From Vreelandella boliviensis LC1 (GTDB taxonomy: Bacteria; Pseudomonadota; Gammaproteobacteria; Pseudomonadales; Halomonadaceae): DNA of 64,000 bases. The DNA lies in NCBI RefSeq assembly GCF_000236035.1, contig NZ_JH393258.1, positions 896,830 through 960,829 of the forward strand, in the 5' to 3' direction. Positions 44,645 to 53,151 of the stretch are shown piece by piece (the stretch's first letter is position 1; every line of letters begins with the position of its first letter). The translations under genes and the position numbers were made by a program. The notes below the pieces were generated by a model. The model ran no database searches. It saw only the letters and a list, made by a program, of their open reading frames with translations, and was not told the DNA's origin.

Positions 44645-44654
44645 TTGTATACAA
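44645..44654. promoter_or_regulatory. TTGTATACAA palindrome, likely GntR-type operator (racemase side)
   Basis: Perfect 10-bp palindrome 35 bp upstream of the racemase GTG start, in a position suited to repression of the racemase-NCS1 genes. Confidence 0.6.
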
Positions 44655-44689
44655 GAAAATTTATATTGTTTACATACGGATTTCTTAAC

Positions 44690-45445
44690 GTGCATATACG
44701 CCTTATTAACCCGAACACCACGGCTTCCATGACCGCTGCGATGGGTCAGGCAGCGCAGCAGCAGGCAACTGCGGGAACAACCGTTAGCGCCTCACAGCCT
44801 GACGCGGGCCCGGTTTCCATTGAAAGCCATTTTGACGAAGCGATCAGTGCGGTGGGGGTTGCCGAAGAGGTGCTCAAAGGCGAACGCGAAGGCGAAATCG
44901 ATGCTTATATAGTGGCCTGTTTCGGTGATCCAGGCCTGCTTGCTGCCCGCGAACTCACCCGCGCGCCAGTGATTGGCATTGCCGAAGCGGCGTTTCATCT
45001 TGCCACGCTGGTGAGCACCCGCTTTTCCATTGTCACGACTCTGGGCCGCACCGGCATTATCGCCGAACACTTGCTTCAGCAGTACGGCTTTAGCCACCAC
45101 TGCCGCCGCATTCGCGCCGCTGAAATTCCGGTGTTGGATCTTGAGCACCACCCTGAAGCGGCGTTTACCCGCATTGTTGAAGAGTGCTGCCGCGCCAGGG
45201 ATGAGGACGGTATCGGCGCCATCGTTTTAGGCTGCGGCGGCATGGCGAATTTGACCCAGGAGATTAGCCGCGAAGTCGGCCTGCCAGTCATAGAAGGTGT
45301 CACCGCGGCGCTCAAACTAGCGGAATCATTGGTCAGTTTAGGGCTGCATACCAGCAAGCACGGTGATCTTGACTATCCCCGGCCAAAAACCTTCACCGGT
45401 AAGTTTTCCGGGCTTTCTGATCTTGCGTTACCGCTTAAGTCATAA
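44690..45445 (+). CDS. Allantoin/hydantoin racemase (Asp/Glu racemase superfamily)
   Basis: 251-residue enzyme from the GTG at 44690 (start matches the family opening HIRLINPNTT). Two catalytic cysteines are visible, Cys77 in VACFGDPGL and Cys182 in VLGCGGMANL, the acid/base pair of this superfamily. Its place beside puuE and before two NCS1 carriers suggests interconversion of allantoin enantiomers. It is transcribed divergently from puuE and heads the transporter operon. Confidence 0.86.
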   Translation: MHIRLINPNTTASMTAAMGQAAQQQATAGTTVSASQPDAGPVSIESHFDEAISAVGVAEEVLKGEREGEIDAYIVACFGDPGLLAARELTRAPVIGIAEAAFHLATLVSTRFSIVTTLGRTGIIAEHLLQQYGFSHHCRRIRAAEIPVLDLEHHPEAAFTRIVEECCRARDEDGIGAIVLGCGGMANLTQEISREVGLPVIEGVTAALKLAESLVSLGLHTSKHGDLDYPRPKTFTGKFSGLSDLALPLKS

Positions 45446-45457
45446 AGCCTAAAAGCA

Positions 45458-45501
45458 ATGTCTCAAAAAACCATGTCCAAAAAAGCATGACTCAAAAAAA
45501 C
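45458..45501 (+). repeat. Imperfect ~15-bp tandem repeat after the racemase gene
   Basis: Three units beginning ATGTCTCAAAAAACC (45458), ATGTCCAAAAAAGC (45473) and ATGACTCAAAAAAAC (45487). It includes a ten-codon frame MSQKTMSKKA. No function recognised. Confidence 0.65.
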
Positions 45502-45615
45502 ATTTAATAACAATATATTAAGAAACACGAACGTCCAGTAGCACGCCACGCCGCAAGCGTTTCCCGATGTTAAATCGGGGATTAATAAAACCGATAATCT
45601 TGCGAGGACGACACC

Positions 45616-46974
45616 ATGAGCGCTTCAACCTCCGCTCTTGCGTCAGAAGACCGATCCGATATCGGATCAAAAGCACTAGGGGCAGAGAGCCTAGCCCCTC
45701 AACGGACCCGGATAATGGGGCGCGGCTCCTATTTTCTGGCCTGGTTCGGCGGCTGCGTTTCCATTGGCACCTTCGCCATGGGCTCAAGCGTAGTCGGCAC
45801 CCTGAACCTGTTGCAAGCGACGCTGGCCATCGCCATTGGTTGCTTTGTGATCGGTATAGCGCTGGCCATTAACGGCGCTGCAGGCTACAAGTACGGCATC
45901 CCGTTTATGGTGCAGGCACGCAGCGCCTTTGGCTTTACCGGCACGCGGCTACCCGGCTTAGTGCGCGCGGTGCCTGCGGTGGTGTGGTATGGCTTTCAAA
46001 GCTGGATTGGCGCCGGGGCACTCAATATGGTGTCGGCCACCCTGTTCGGCTTCGACAACCTTATCTTCTACTTTATTACCTTCCAGTTTCTGCAAATCGG
46101 CCTGTCGGTAATGGGCTTTCAGGGCATCAAGTGGTTAGAGAATATCGGCAGCGCCTTTATCCTCGTCTCGTTGATGTATATGTTCTACGCCACGGTGCAG
46201 CGTTACGGCGATGAGCTTTCCGCCAGCCTGCTGACCATGGAAGGCTCCTGGGGCATGCCTTTCTGGGGCGCGACCATGCTGTTTCTAGGCATCTACAGCA
46301 CCATGATGCTCAACGTTAGCGACTACTCCCGCGAGCATAAAAAGGGCACCGCCCAGAGCCTGCTAACCACCATTTACGCTATGTCGATTCTGCCCTGCAC
46401 GCTGTTTATGGGCTTGATCGGCTATATGGTCTCCCAGGCCACCGGTACCGCCGACCCGATACAGGTGTTTGCCAACGCGGTGGATAACACCCCGCTGCTG
46501 ATGACCACTCTGCTGTTCATCGCCTTTGCCCAGGTCACCACCAACGTACTCAACAACGTGGTGCCGCCGACCTACGTGCTAATGGACGTATTCAAAATCA
46601 AGTTCTCGGTCGCCACGGTGATCGTGGGGCTACTGGCCTTCGCCACCTTCCCCTGGAAACTGGTGCAGCCGGGCTCTGCGGCGGGCCTGCAGCTGTTTGT
46701 GCAGACCTATTCCGCTTTTCTAGGCCCCATCTTCGCCATTCTGGTGGTGGATTATTACGTTATTCGCCGCCGCACGCTGGATATCGACAAGCTATACGAC
46801 GCCAACGGCCCCTACCAAGGCGTCAACCTAGCTGCGTTTATCGCCACTGCTATCGGTATTGCGGCGGCGCTCTCTTTCTCGGCGATCTCGTGGTACGCCA
46901 GCCTGATACCCGCAGGCGTTAGCTACTACCTGCTCATGAAGTACTGGGCACCCTGCCAGCGCTTTAGCCAGTAA
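45616..46974 (+). CDS. NCS1-family nucleobase/allantoin transporter, copy 1
   Basis: 452-residue, ~12-TM carrier of the NCS1 family. N-terminal RTRIMGRGSYFLAWFGGCVSIGTFAMGSS, then GYKYGIPFMVQARSAFGFTG, VVWYGFQSWIGAGALNM and TNVLNNVVPPTYVLMDVF. It follows the allantoin racemase and precedes a second NCS1 gene by 30 bp, so uptake of allantoin, hydantoins or purine bases is likely. It is more divergent than the second copy. Confidence 0.88.
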   Translation: MSASTSALASEDRSDIGSKALGAESLAPQRTRIMGRGSYFLAWFGGCVSIGTFAMGSSVVGTLNLLQATLAIAIGCFVIGIALAINGAAGYKYGIPFMVQARSAFGFTGTRLPGLVRAVPAVVWYGFQSWIGAGALNMVSATLFGFDNLIFYFITFQFLQIGLSVMGFQGIKWLENIGSAFILVSLMYMFYATVQRYGDELSASLLTMEGSWGMPFWGATMLFLGIYSTMMLNVSDYSREHKKGTAQSLLTTIYAMSILPCTLFMGLIGYMVSQATGTADPIQVFANAVDNTPLLMTTLLFIAFAQVTTNVLNNVVPPTYVLMDVFKIKFSVATVIVGLLAFATFPWKLVQPGSAAGLQLFVQTYSAFLGPIFAILVVDYYVIRRRTLDIDKLYDANGPYQGVNLAAFIATAIGIAAALSFSAISWYASLIPAGVSYYLLMKYWAPCQRFSQ

Positions 46975-47004
46975 CCCCTTTTAGCCAACCTGCGAGCCAA
47001 TACA

Positions 47005-48474
47005 ATGAAAGAGAGCAACGACGTGAGCGACCTAGATATCAAGCACATCGATCCCACGCTATATAACGAGGATCTGGCACCGCTGAAACCCCAGGATCGT
47101 AACTGGGGCGCATTTGAAATTTTTAACGTCTGGTCGAACGACATCCAGAGCCTGTTCGGCTACACCCTGGCCGCCTCGCTGTTTTTAACCTACGGCCTCA
47201 ACGGCTGGGCGGTGATGGCGGCGATTATTCTGGCCGGTGTGATCGTGATGTTTTTGGTCAACCTCACCGGTAAACCCAGCGTTAAATACGGCATTCCTTT
47301 CCCAGTGATGGTGCGTGCCAGCATGGGCGTGCGCGGCGCTAACCTGCCCGCGATGCTGCGCGCTATCGTGGGGATTTTTTGGTACGGCGTGCAGACCTAC
47401 TTCGCCTCCACAGCCGTCACCCTGCTGATTACCGCGTTTGTTGGCGCAGGCGATGGCGGCACCTTCCTGGGGCTTTCCGGCGTGGCCTGGGTGTCATTTG
47501 TGATTGTGTGGCTGTTTCAGATCGCGATTTTCTGGCAAGGCATCGAGCGCATTAAGCACTTCCTCAACTGGGCGGGCCCGATGGTCTACGTGGTGATGCT
47601 GGTGCTAATGATCATTGTCTGGTTCCAGGCAGGCAGCGAGCTGATTCCCGCCATTGGCACTATTTTTAGCGGTGGCAGTGAAACCAGCGGCAGCTCGATT
47701 GCCGCCTTTATGGCGATTGTCGGCACCATGGTGGCGTATTTTGCGGCGGTGGTGATCAACTTCGGCGACTTCACCCGCTTTGTAAAAACCGAGCGCCAGA
47801 TGAAGCTGGGCAACCTGCTGGGCTTACCGCTTAACGTGGCGTTCTTCTCGTTTATCGCGCTGATTATTACCGCGGGCACTCTGGTGTTGTTTGGTGAAGC
47901 GCTGACCAACCCCGCCGATATCGTTGAGCGGGTCGATTCATTGCCGCTGACGATTATCGCCGCCCTCACCTTCTTTGCCGCCACGGTGGGTATCAATCTG
48001 GTCGCCAACTTTATTCCCCCCGCCTACGACCTGGCCAATCTGTTTCCCAGCAAAATCAGCTTCAAGATGGGTGGCCTGATTACCGCGGTGATCGCATTCT
48101 TTGTCGGTGCGCTATGGCTTTCAGTCATCAGCCAGATTGGCGTTCCCGGTTTTGTGAATGCGCTAGGCGCCGTCGTCGCGCCCTTCTACGGCATTATCGT
48201 GGTCGACTACTATCTGATTAAGCGCCAGCACTTAAATATGCAGGAGCTATTCTCATCAGCACCGGGTGGCGCCTACTACTACGTAAACGGCTGGAACACC
48301 CGCGCGCTTATCGCCTTTGGTGTGGCGGCGCTGTTCTCGCTTTCTACCGTGTTAGTACCGGCACTATCAGCCCTTGGCGGCTTTGGCTGGATGATTGGCG
48401 CAGCCCTAGGCGGGCTGTTCTACTACGGGTTGATGCGGCAGTTTAAGCCTGCGCCTGCGTTGGCTCAGCAGTAG
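47005..48474 (+). CDS. NCS1-family allantoin/nucleobase transporter, copy 2
   Basis: 489-residue NCS1 carrier with the classical cytosine/allantoin permease opening NEDLAPLKPQDRNWGAFEIFNVWSNDIQSLFGYTLAASLF, KPSVKYGIPFPVMVRASMGVRGANLPAMLRA and INFGDFTRFVK. About 12 TM segments. Paralogue of the preceding gene; two carriers may divide substrates (for example allantoin and uracil or hydantoin). The operon ends at the terminator at 48513. Confidence 0.9.
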   Translation: MKESNDVSDLDIKHIDPTLYNEDLAPLKPQDRNWGAFEIFNVWSNDIQSLFGYTLAASLFLTYGLNGWAVMAAIILAGVIVMFLVNLTGKPSVKYGIPFPVMVRASMGVRGANLPAMLRAIVGIFWYGVQTYFASTAVTLLITAFVGAGDGGTFLGLSGVAWVSFVIVWLFQIAIFWQGIERIKHFLNWAGPMVYVVMLVLMIIVWFQAGSELIPAIGTIFSGGSETSGSSIAAFMAIVGTMVAYFAAVVINFGDFTRFVKTERQMKLGNLLGLPLNVAFFSFIALIITAGTLVLFGEALTNPADIVERVDSLPLTIIAALTFFAATVGINLVANFIPPAYDLANLFPSKISFKMGGLITAVIAFFVGALWLSVISQIGVPGFVNALGAVVAPFYGIIVVDYYLIKRQHLNMQELFSSAPGGAYYYVNGWNTRALIAFGVAALFSLSTVLVPALSALGGFGWMIGAALGGLFYYGLMRQFKPAPALAQQ

Positions 48475-48512
48475 ACAAGCGGGTCGTAACTAGCTGATTA
48501 GAACTTCATACG

Positions 48513-48546
48513 AGCGCCATCGGTTTTGCCGATGGCGCTTTTTTTG
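48513..48546 (+). terminator. Rho-independent terminator after the NCS1 pair
   Basis: AGCGCCATCGG (48513-48523) and CCGATGGCGCT (48529-48539) with T-run to 48546. Confidence 0.92.
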
Positions 48547-48815
48547 GGTCGCGGGCTGACGTAGCCAATTGGGAACCTGCCTGCATCCTCCCATGGCTCT
48601 ACCTAGCAACGTATTTTACAGTATCAAAACTCAGCGGAATGAGATATTTTTGAACGATGGCACACTCATTGGAGCGTATATTTTCATTTCTTTGGAACGA
48701 TTAATTAAAAGATTTAATAAATACCATATAAAATATAAGTATTGATGCACGACTTCAAAGCGTCCAGTAGTTACAATGCTTATATACGACTTTTTAAACC
48801 ACTAATGGAAAGCGC
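48547..48815. other. AT-rich region upstream of the DUF4062 gene
   Basis: About 270 bp in which composition drops from GC-rich to visibly AT-rich near 48610, marking the left edge of an apparently foreign segment. No gene, tRNA or clear direct repeat is seen; no convincing -35/-10 pair could be fixed. Confidence 0.5.
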
Positions 48816-49781
48816 ATGAAAAAAAGGCTTCAAGTTTTTATTTCGTCTACTTACATAGATCTCATCGAAGAAAGGCAGGCTGCTGTTGGTGCTGTTTTAA
48901 AGTCAGGTCACATACCTGCAGGTATGGAATTATTTACTGCAGGCGACAAGAGTCAATTAGAAATCATAAAACGTTGGATTGACGAATCAGATGTATACAT
49001 GCTGATTTTGGGCGGGCGTTATGGAAGTGTTGAGCCAGAATCTGGGGTTAGTTACACAGAACTAGAATACAACTATGCATTAGAAAACGACAAACCACTA
49101 TTTTCCGTTGTTATAAAAGAAGATGCCCTTGAAGAAAAAGTAAAGGTAGTTGGCACTTCAATATTGGAGAAAGAACGCCCTGCCGAGCTAAAAATATTTA
49201 GAGAGAAAGTCCTCTCTAATATGTCTTCATTCTTTGAAGACGAAAAAGACATTCGATTATGCGTCATGGAAAGCTTGCCCGACATTGCTTCAACAAGAGA
49301 ATTATCTGGATGGGTTTCAGGGTCAGAAGTTCCAAACTCTAAAACATTGATTGATGAAATAACTCAGCTTAGTAAACAAGTTGCAGAATTATCAAAAGAA
49401 AATGCCGTTCTCAAAGAAAAAGCATTAATTGGAAAAAAGGATAATACAGAAACTGAATTCAACGATTTAAAAACAGTTCTTAAGTCCATTGAAATCAAAA
49501 TTCCACCCAGCTCAACAGGTGAAGACAAAGAGCTTGAACTAGATCTTTTCTCCCTCCTTATCCAACTGAAAGATACAATTGTCACTGGTGTAACAAATCA
49601 ACCTGGCCAACATGATAGCTATAGTTTCATATACCATAATGTATGCCCAAAACTTCAAATACATGGAATTGTGAATAATGAAAAAGTTGCTGGTGTAAGA
49701 TGGAGAAGATTTTCAATAACAAAGTTGGGGCAGGAATTTCTTGCTTACATTGAGAGAAACAAATTTCTAGTAAACACGTAG
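48816..49781 (+). CDS. DUF4062-domain protein, possible defence or signalling effector
   Basis: 321-residue soluble protein. The DUF4062 domain occupies about residues 4-120: LQVFISSTYIDLIEERQAAV, IPAGMELFTAGDKSQLEIIKRWIDESDVYMLILGGRYGS and SGVSYTELEYNYALENDKPLF, all family hallmarks. A coiled coil follows at about 175-205, and the C-terminal ~75 residues (about 240-321) are an unrecognised globular, perhaps winged-helix, domain. DUF4062 is usually an N-terminal, TIR-like domain of STAND-type NTPases; here no NTPase follows. AT-rich codon use unlike both flanks indicates transfer. ATG follows GGAAAG. Confidence 0.8.
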   Translation: MKKRLQVFISSTYIDLIEERQAAVGAVLKSGHIPAGMELFTAGDKSQLEIIKRWIDESDVYMLILGGRYGSVEPESGVSYTELEYNYALENDKPLFSVVIKEDALEEKVKVVGTSILEKERPAELKIFREKVLSNMSSFFEDEKDIRLCVMESLPDIASTRELSGWVSGSEVPNSKTLIDEITQLSKQVAELSKENAVLKEKALIGKKDNTETEFNDLKTVLKSIEIKIPPSSTGEDKELELDLFSLLIQLKDTIVTGVTNQPGQHDSYSFIYHNVCPKLQIHGIVNNEKVAGVRWRRFSITKLGQEFLAYIERNKFLVNT

Positions 49782-49806
49782 CTTAACAAATCATCGAAGT
49801 TGATGA

Positions 49807-49971
49807 GTCATTGAAGGAGACTTTAAAATTCAAAAAGCGCTTAACGAAATATTTGATGAATTCGCCCATCAAACTATAACGCCTGTCTTTCTAGGCAGGA
49901 TTGCTGAGTTTAACTCCTGCCATATGACTACTCTATTAAAAATAGATTTTGCCAACTACTCCCACCCTTGA
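49807..49971 (+). pseudogene. Start-less open frame, possible gene remnant
   Basis: An in-frame stretch of 54 codons without ATG, GTG or TTG upstream of its first internal Met. The peptide (IQKALNEIFDEFAHQTITPV, then FLGRIAEFNSCHMTTLLKID) looks protein-like. AAGGAG at 49814-49819 is placed 8 bp before an ATT codon at 49828, so either a rare AUU start or, more likely, the decayed end of a gene co-acquired with the DUF4062 gene. Confidence 0.35.
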
Positions 49972-49993
49972 GCGCCAAAATGCCAAGCTGAGA

Positions 49994-50728
49994 TTACCCC
50001 CCAAATATCTGCTGCAAATCCGGTACGTTTTCTTCCTCTTCGACCATAGAGAGCGACGCTTCAATGGCTTTTAGGTGGCGGCTCATAAAGGCTTTGGCGC
50101 GCTCACCGTTGCCTGTTTCCAGGTAGCCAATTAGATCGTCGTGGTCATGGGATTCACAGCCCAAGTGGCCGCGGTGGCCATAAACGGCGAGAATCAGCGA
50201 AGAGCGCGAACAGAGCCTTTCGACAAACTCTGCAAGTGTAGCGTTGCCCGAAAGCTGCGCTAAACGCACATGAAAATCTGCCGATAGCCGAATGGCCACG
50301 CTCTGCTGGCCGCTGCGCAGGGCTTGGCGTTCCTGGCGGGCCATTTCGCGCAGCTCCGCTGCCTCTTTTTCACCCATGCGCCGTGCCACATCGGGCATTA
50401 ATCCGCACTCGATTAACTGCCGGGCATCGAAAACGTCTTTGGCTTCGTCGGCGGTGGGCCGGGTGACGCTGGCGCCACGGCGCGGTGTTAGCGTGACTAA
50501 CTGCTCCAACGCCAAGCGTTGCAGGATTTTACGAATACCGGTGCGGCTAATGCCGAATACGTCCGCCAGCGCATCTTCGCGCAGCCGCGCACCGGGTTTT
50601 AAACGCTGCTCAACAATGGCATCGCTCACGGCGCGGTAAATGGCGTCGTGGCGCTCATCGCCCTCTTTGCTATTTTTAATTTCTTTAGCAGGAGCGCGCC
50701 GCTTTTCCGGCGCCTGCGCATCACTCAT
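49994..50728 (-). CDS. GntR-family regulator with FCD domain, likely purine-catabolism regulator
   Basis: 244-residue transcription factor. Winged helix at about 25-95 (AIYRAVSDAIVEQRLKPGARLREDALADVFGISRTGIRKILQRL), FCD effector domain at about 100-225 (DVFDARQLIECGLMPDVARRM, FHVRLAQLSGNATLAEFVERL). It lies 72 bp after puuD on the same strand. TTGTATACAA palindromes near puuE, the racemase and uraD are candidate targets. The effector might be urate, allantoin or another intermediate (inference). Confidence 0.88.
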   Translation of the reverse strand: MSDAQAPEKRRAPAKEIKNSKEGDERHDAIYRAVSDAIVEQRLKPGARLREDALADVFGISRTGIRKILQRLALEQLVTLTPRRGASVTRPTADEAKDVFDARQLIECGLMPDVARRMGEKEAAELREMARQERQALRSGQQSVAIRLSADFHVRLAQLSGNATLAEFVERLCSRSSLILAVYGHRGHLGCESHDHDDLIGYLETGNGERAKAFMSRHLKAIEASLSMVEEEENVPDLQQIFGG

Positions 50729-50752
50729 AGCTATCCTCTCAAGGCCTTAGGG

Positions 50753-50794
50753 TTTGTACGAAAAGTCGGCGAGCGCAGGCAGTTTTCGTACAAA
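50753..50794. promoter_or_regulatory. Perfect 12-bp inverted repeat between puuD and gntR
   Basis: TTTGTACGAAAA (50753-50764) and TTTTCGTACAAA (50783-50794), 18-bp spacer. The arms resemble the TTGTATACAA palindromes of the region, so this could be an autoregulatory operator; the large stem could alternatively cut transcription after puuD. Confidence 0.5.
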
Positions 50795-50800
50795 GCCTGA

Positions 50801-52003
50801 TCATTCCTCCCAAGCGGCAATCATATCGCGCTCTTCATCGCTCATGTTGGTCATATTGCCTAACGGCATATAGCGGCTGGCCACGACCTGCTGAATCTGC
50901 GTTTTCTGGCCCAGAATCTCATCCCAGCTATCGAAAGCAAACCCGGCGGGCGGTGCTGAAAAACCGGCATGCTCGGGGTTGCGAGCGTGGCACTGAACAC
51001 AATGCTGCTCGATCAAGCCAGTAATTTGCGCCTGATCCGGTCCTTGCGAGCCTGCATCACCGCTCGGTGATGAAGCACTCGGCGCGGCCACCCAAAACGC
51101 TAACAGAATAAGCCCTACCCCAAAGGCGGGATACGCTGGCTGGGTTTTGCCTGCATGCATCAACACAAAGAATTGACGGATTAAAGCACCGGCAAAGATA
51201 AACAGCACCATCACGACCCAGGCCAGCTCATGGGAGTAGATAAATGAATAGTGATTACTCACCATCAACAACACGACCGGTAACGTGAAGTAGGTGTTAT
51301 GCACCGAGCGCTGCTTGCCGCGTTTTCCATCCAGCGGATTAGGCGCATCGCCTGCTTTCATGGCTTTTACCATGCGGCGCTGGCCGGGAATAATCCAGAA
51401 GAAGACGTTCGCCGACATCGCTGTCGCCATCACTGCACCCGTTAGCAGAAAGGCGGCGCGGCCAGTAAACATTTGCGTGCTTAGGTAGGCAACGACCACC
51501 ATCATCACGGCAACTGCGACGCTGAGCAGACCGTCGCGGTCCATATTGGGACTAATGCGCTTACACAGCTCGTTATAAACCACCCAGCCGCCCAGCAAAA
51601 ATGCCAGCGCCAGCACGTTAGCCTGCCAACCTGTCATGTTGGCGGCCCACTCCCAGGGGCTATTGGGGTTTACCAAGTAGAAGCCAGGATTGACCATGTA
51701 GAGAATAACAAACAGCGCAAAGCCGGAAAGCCAGGTGGTGTAGGCTTTCCAGAATGACCAGTGCAGATCATTGGGTAACTTGTCGGGTGCGGTAGCGTAC
51801 TTCTGATTGTGGTAAAAACCACCGCCATGCACCGACCACATTTCACCAAACACGCCCTTCTCGCGATCCTCTGAAGCCTTCGGTGTGCGCAGGCTGTTAT
51901 CCAGCATTACAAAGTAGATCGACTCGCCAATCCAAGCGATAGCCGCAATCACATGCAGCCAGCGCAGTAGCAAGTTAACAAACTCAATGATGTAGGCTTG
52001 CAT
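50801..52003 (-). CDS. puuD: Urate hydroxylase PuuD (membrane, cytochrome c-linked)
   Basis: 400-residue enzyme that oxidises urate to 5-hydroxyisourate. About nine TM helices (first: LLRWLHVIAAIAWIGESIYFVML) form the catalytic membrane domain, and the C-terminal ~70 residues are a cytochrome c domain with the heme motif CVQCH at 335-339 and a possible axial Met in SRYMPLGNM. PuuD uses the respiratory chain rather than making H2O2. It lies 11 bp after hiuH and is followed by gntR. Confidence 0.94.
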   Translation of the reverse strand: MQAYIIEFVNLLLRWLHVIAAIAWIGESIYFVMLDNSLRTPKASEDREKGVFGEMWSVHGGGFYHNQKYATAPDKLPNDLHWSFWKAYTTWLSGFALFVILYMVNPGFYLVNPNSPWEWAANMTGWQANVLALAFLLGGWVVYNELCKRISPNMDRDGLLSVAVAVMMVVVAYLSTQMFTGRAAFLLTGAVMATAMSANVFFWIIPGQRRMVKAMKAGDAPNPLDGKRGKQRSVHNTYFTLPVVLLMVSNHYSFIYSHELAWVVMVLFIFAGALIRQFFVLMHAGKTQPAYPAFGVGLILLAFWVAAPSASSPSGDAGSQGPDQAQITGLIEQHCVQCHARNPEHAGFSAPPAGFAFDSWDEILGQKTQIQQVVASRYMPLGNMTNMSDEERDMIAAWEE

Positions 52004-52014
52004 GCATCGCCCTC

Positions 52015-52368
52015 TTAACTACCGCGATAGGTGGAATAGCCATAGGGCGAAAGCAACAGTGGCACGTGATAGTGCTGGCTGGCATCAGCGACGCCAAAGC
52101 GTAATGGGATCACATCCAAGAAGCGCGGTTCAGAAGCTTCCACGCCCTGGGTACGCAAGTAGTCACCGGCATGGAAAACCAGCTCATACTCCCCCGGTTT
52201 CAGTGCATCCCCGTCTAAAATGGGTGCATCGCACCGCCCGTCACTATTGGTGATCACGGTACTCAGATGCTGGCGCTCACTGCCTGCAAGGCGAAATACC
52301 TCAATAGTAATTCCCTGACCAGGCTGGCCTTTGGCGGTATCCAGTACGTGGGTGGTTAAACGTCCCAT
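52015..52368 (-). CDS. hiuH: 5-hydroxyisourate hydrolase
   Basis: 117-residue transthyretin-like enzyme converting 5-hydroxyisourate to OHCU. N-terminal [17 protein letters not shown] carries the catalytic His; [12 protein letters not shown] is typical; the C-terminus is YRGS, the enzyme-specific signature separating it from transthyretin. No signal peptide. ATG with AGGAG 6 bp upstream. First gene of hiuH-puuD-gntR. Confidence 0.95.
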   Translation of the reverse strand: MGRLTTHVLDTAKGQPGQGITIEVFRLAGSERQHLSTVITNSDGRCDAPILDGDALKPGEYELVFHAGDYLRTQGVEASEPRFLDVIPLRFGVADASQHYHVPLLLSPYGYSTYRGS

Positions 52369-52400
52369 AGCCGCTCCTTATTGATTATTGATAACGTTGC

Positions 52401-52448
52401 TTGACCTATTGGTCAAAGAGTACCGTTACTGCTATTTATTGTATACAG
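52401..52448. promoter_or_regulatory. Divergent operator region hiuH/uraD
   Basis: Two elements: a palindrome TTGACC-TATT-GGTCAA (52401-52416) and a TTGTATACAG site (52439-52448) related to the TTGTATACAA palindromes elsewhere. They sit between the divergent hiuH and uraD starts (174 bp). Confidence 0.5.
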
Positions 52449-52542
52449 TCATTACATACCTGCGCGTTTGACCCAGGCGCTTTAAACCATTTCCGTTTTT
52501 AACCGGGTACGCTTTAAAACTTGCCCGCTTAGGAGAGTTTCA

Positions 52543-53091
52543 GTGTCCACACCGCAACCGTTACTGCTATCACCCGCGCCCAGCAAGTGCAGCCTTGAAA
52601 TGCTTACCCATCACTATGGGGATGTGTACGAGCATTCGCCCTGGGTAGCCGAAGCCGCTTGGCAGCAAGGCCTTACTGAAGCCCATGACACCCCCGACGC
52701 ACTGGCCGAGCTAATGGGGCTTATGTTGCAGCAGGCGAGCAGCGACCAGCAAATCAAGGTGATTCAGGCGCACCCTGACCTGGCGGGTAAAGCGGCTATG
52801 GCTGGCGAGCTAACCCAAGACTCAACCACCGAACAGGCAGGCGCCGGACTCGATCAGTGTAGCCCCGGGGAGTTTGCGCGCTTTGAGTATCTTAACTCGG
52901 CGTATAAGGAGAAATTTGGCTTTCCTTTTGTCATTGCCGTTAAAGGGCTGGATCGGCATGCCATATTAGCCGCCTTCGAGGAACGCCTGAACAACGATGT
53001 GGCCATCGAGCGGCAAACGGCCATTGAACAAATTATTCGCATTGCCCGTTTTCGCTTGATTGATCGCGCTACCAACACCTGCTTTTCATAA
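52543..53091 (+). CDS. uraD: OHCU decarboxylase
   Basis: 182-residue helical enzyme that decarboxylates 2-oxo-4-hydroxy-4-carboxy-5-ureidoimidazoline to (S)-allantoin. Visible features: YEHSPWVAEAAWQQG, the substrate-handling KVIQAHPDLAGKAAMAG with its conserved His, EFARFEYLNSAYKEKFGFPFVIAVKG and the IRIARFRLIDR end. GTG start with AGGAGAG upstream. Divergent from hiuH-puuD. Confidence 0.94.
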   Translation: MSTPQPLLLSPAPSKCSLEMLTHHYGDVYEHSPWVAEAAWQQGLTEAHDTPDALAELMGLMLQQASSDQQIKVIQAHPDLAGKAAMAGELTQDSTTEQAGAGLDQCSPGEFARFEYLNSAYKEKFGFPFVIAVKGLDRHAILAAFEERLNNDVAIERQTAIEQIIRIARFRLIDRATNTCFS

Positions 53092-53151
53092 GCCGCAGAT
53101 TAAAAGGTAAGTTTCAAAGGCTAGATTCAAAGGTCAGGTTTTAACATAAGG

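Larger units (their letters stand above)
44366..44689. other. Divergent regulatory region between puuE and the racemase gene
   Basis: 324 bp without a gene. It contains the palindromes TTTGTATACAAA (44451-44462) and TTGTATACAA (44645-44654), AT-rich stretches around them, and a half-site-like TTGTTTACATA near 44666. An upstream in-frame extension of the racemase (from 44645) overlaps the second palindrome and is probably not translated. Confidence 0.6.
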
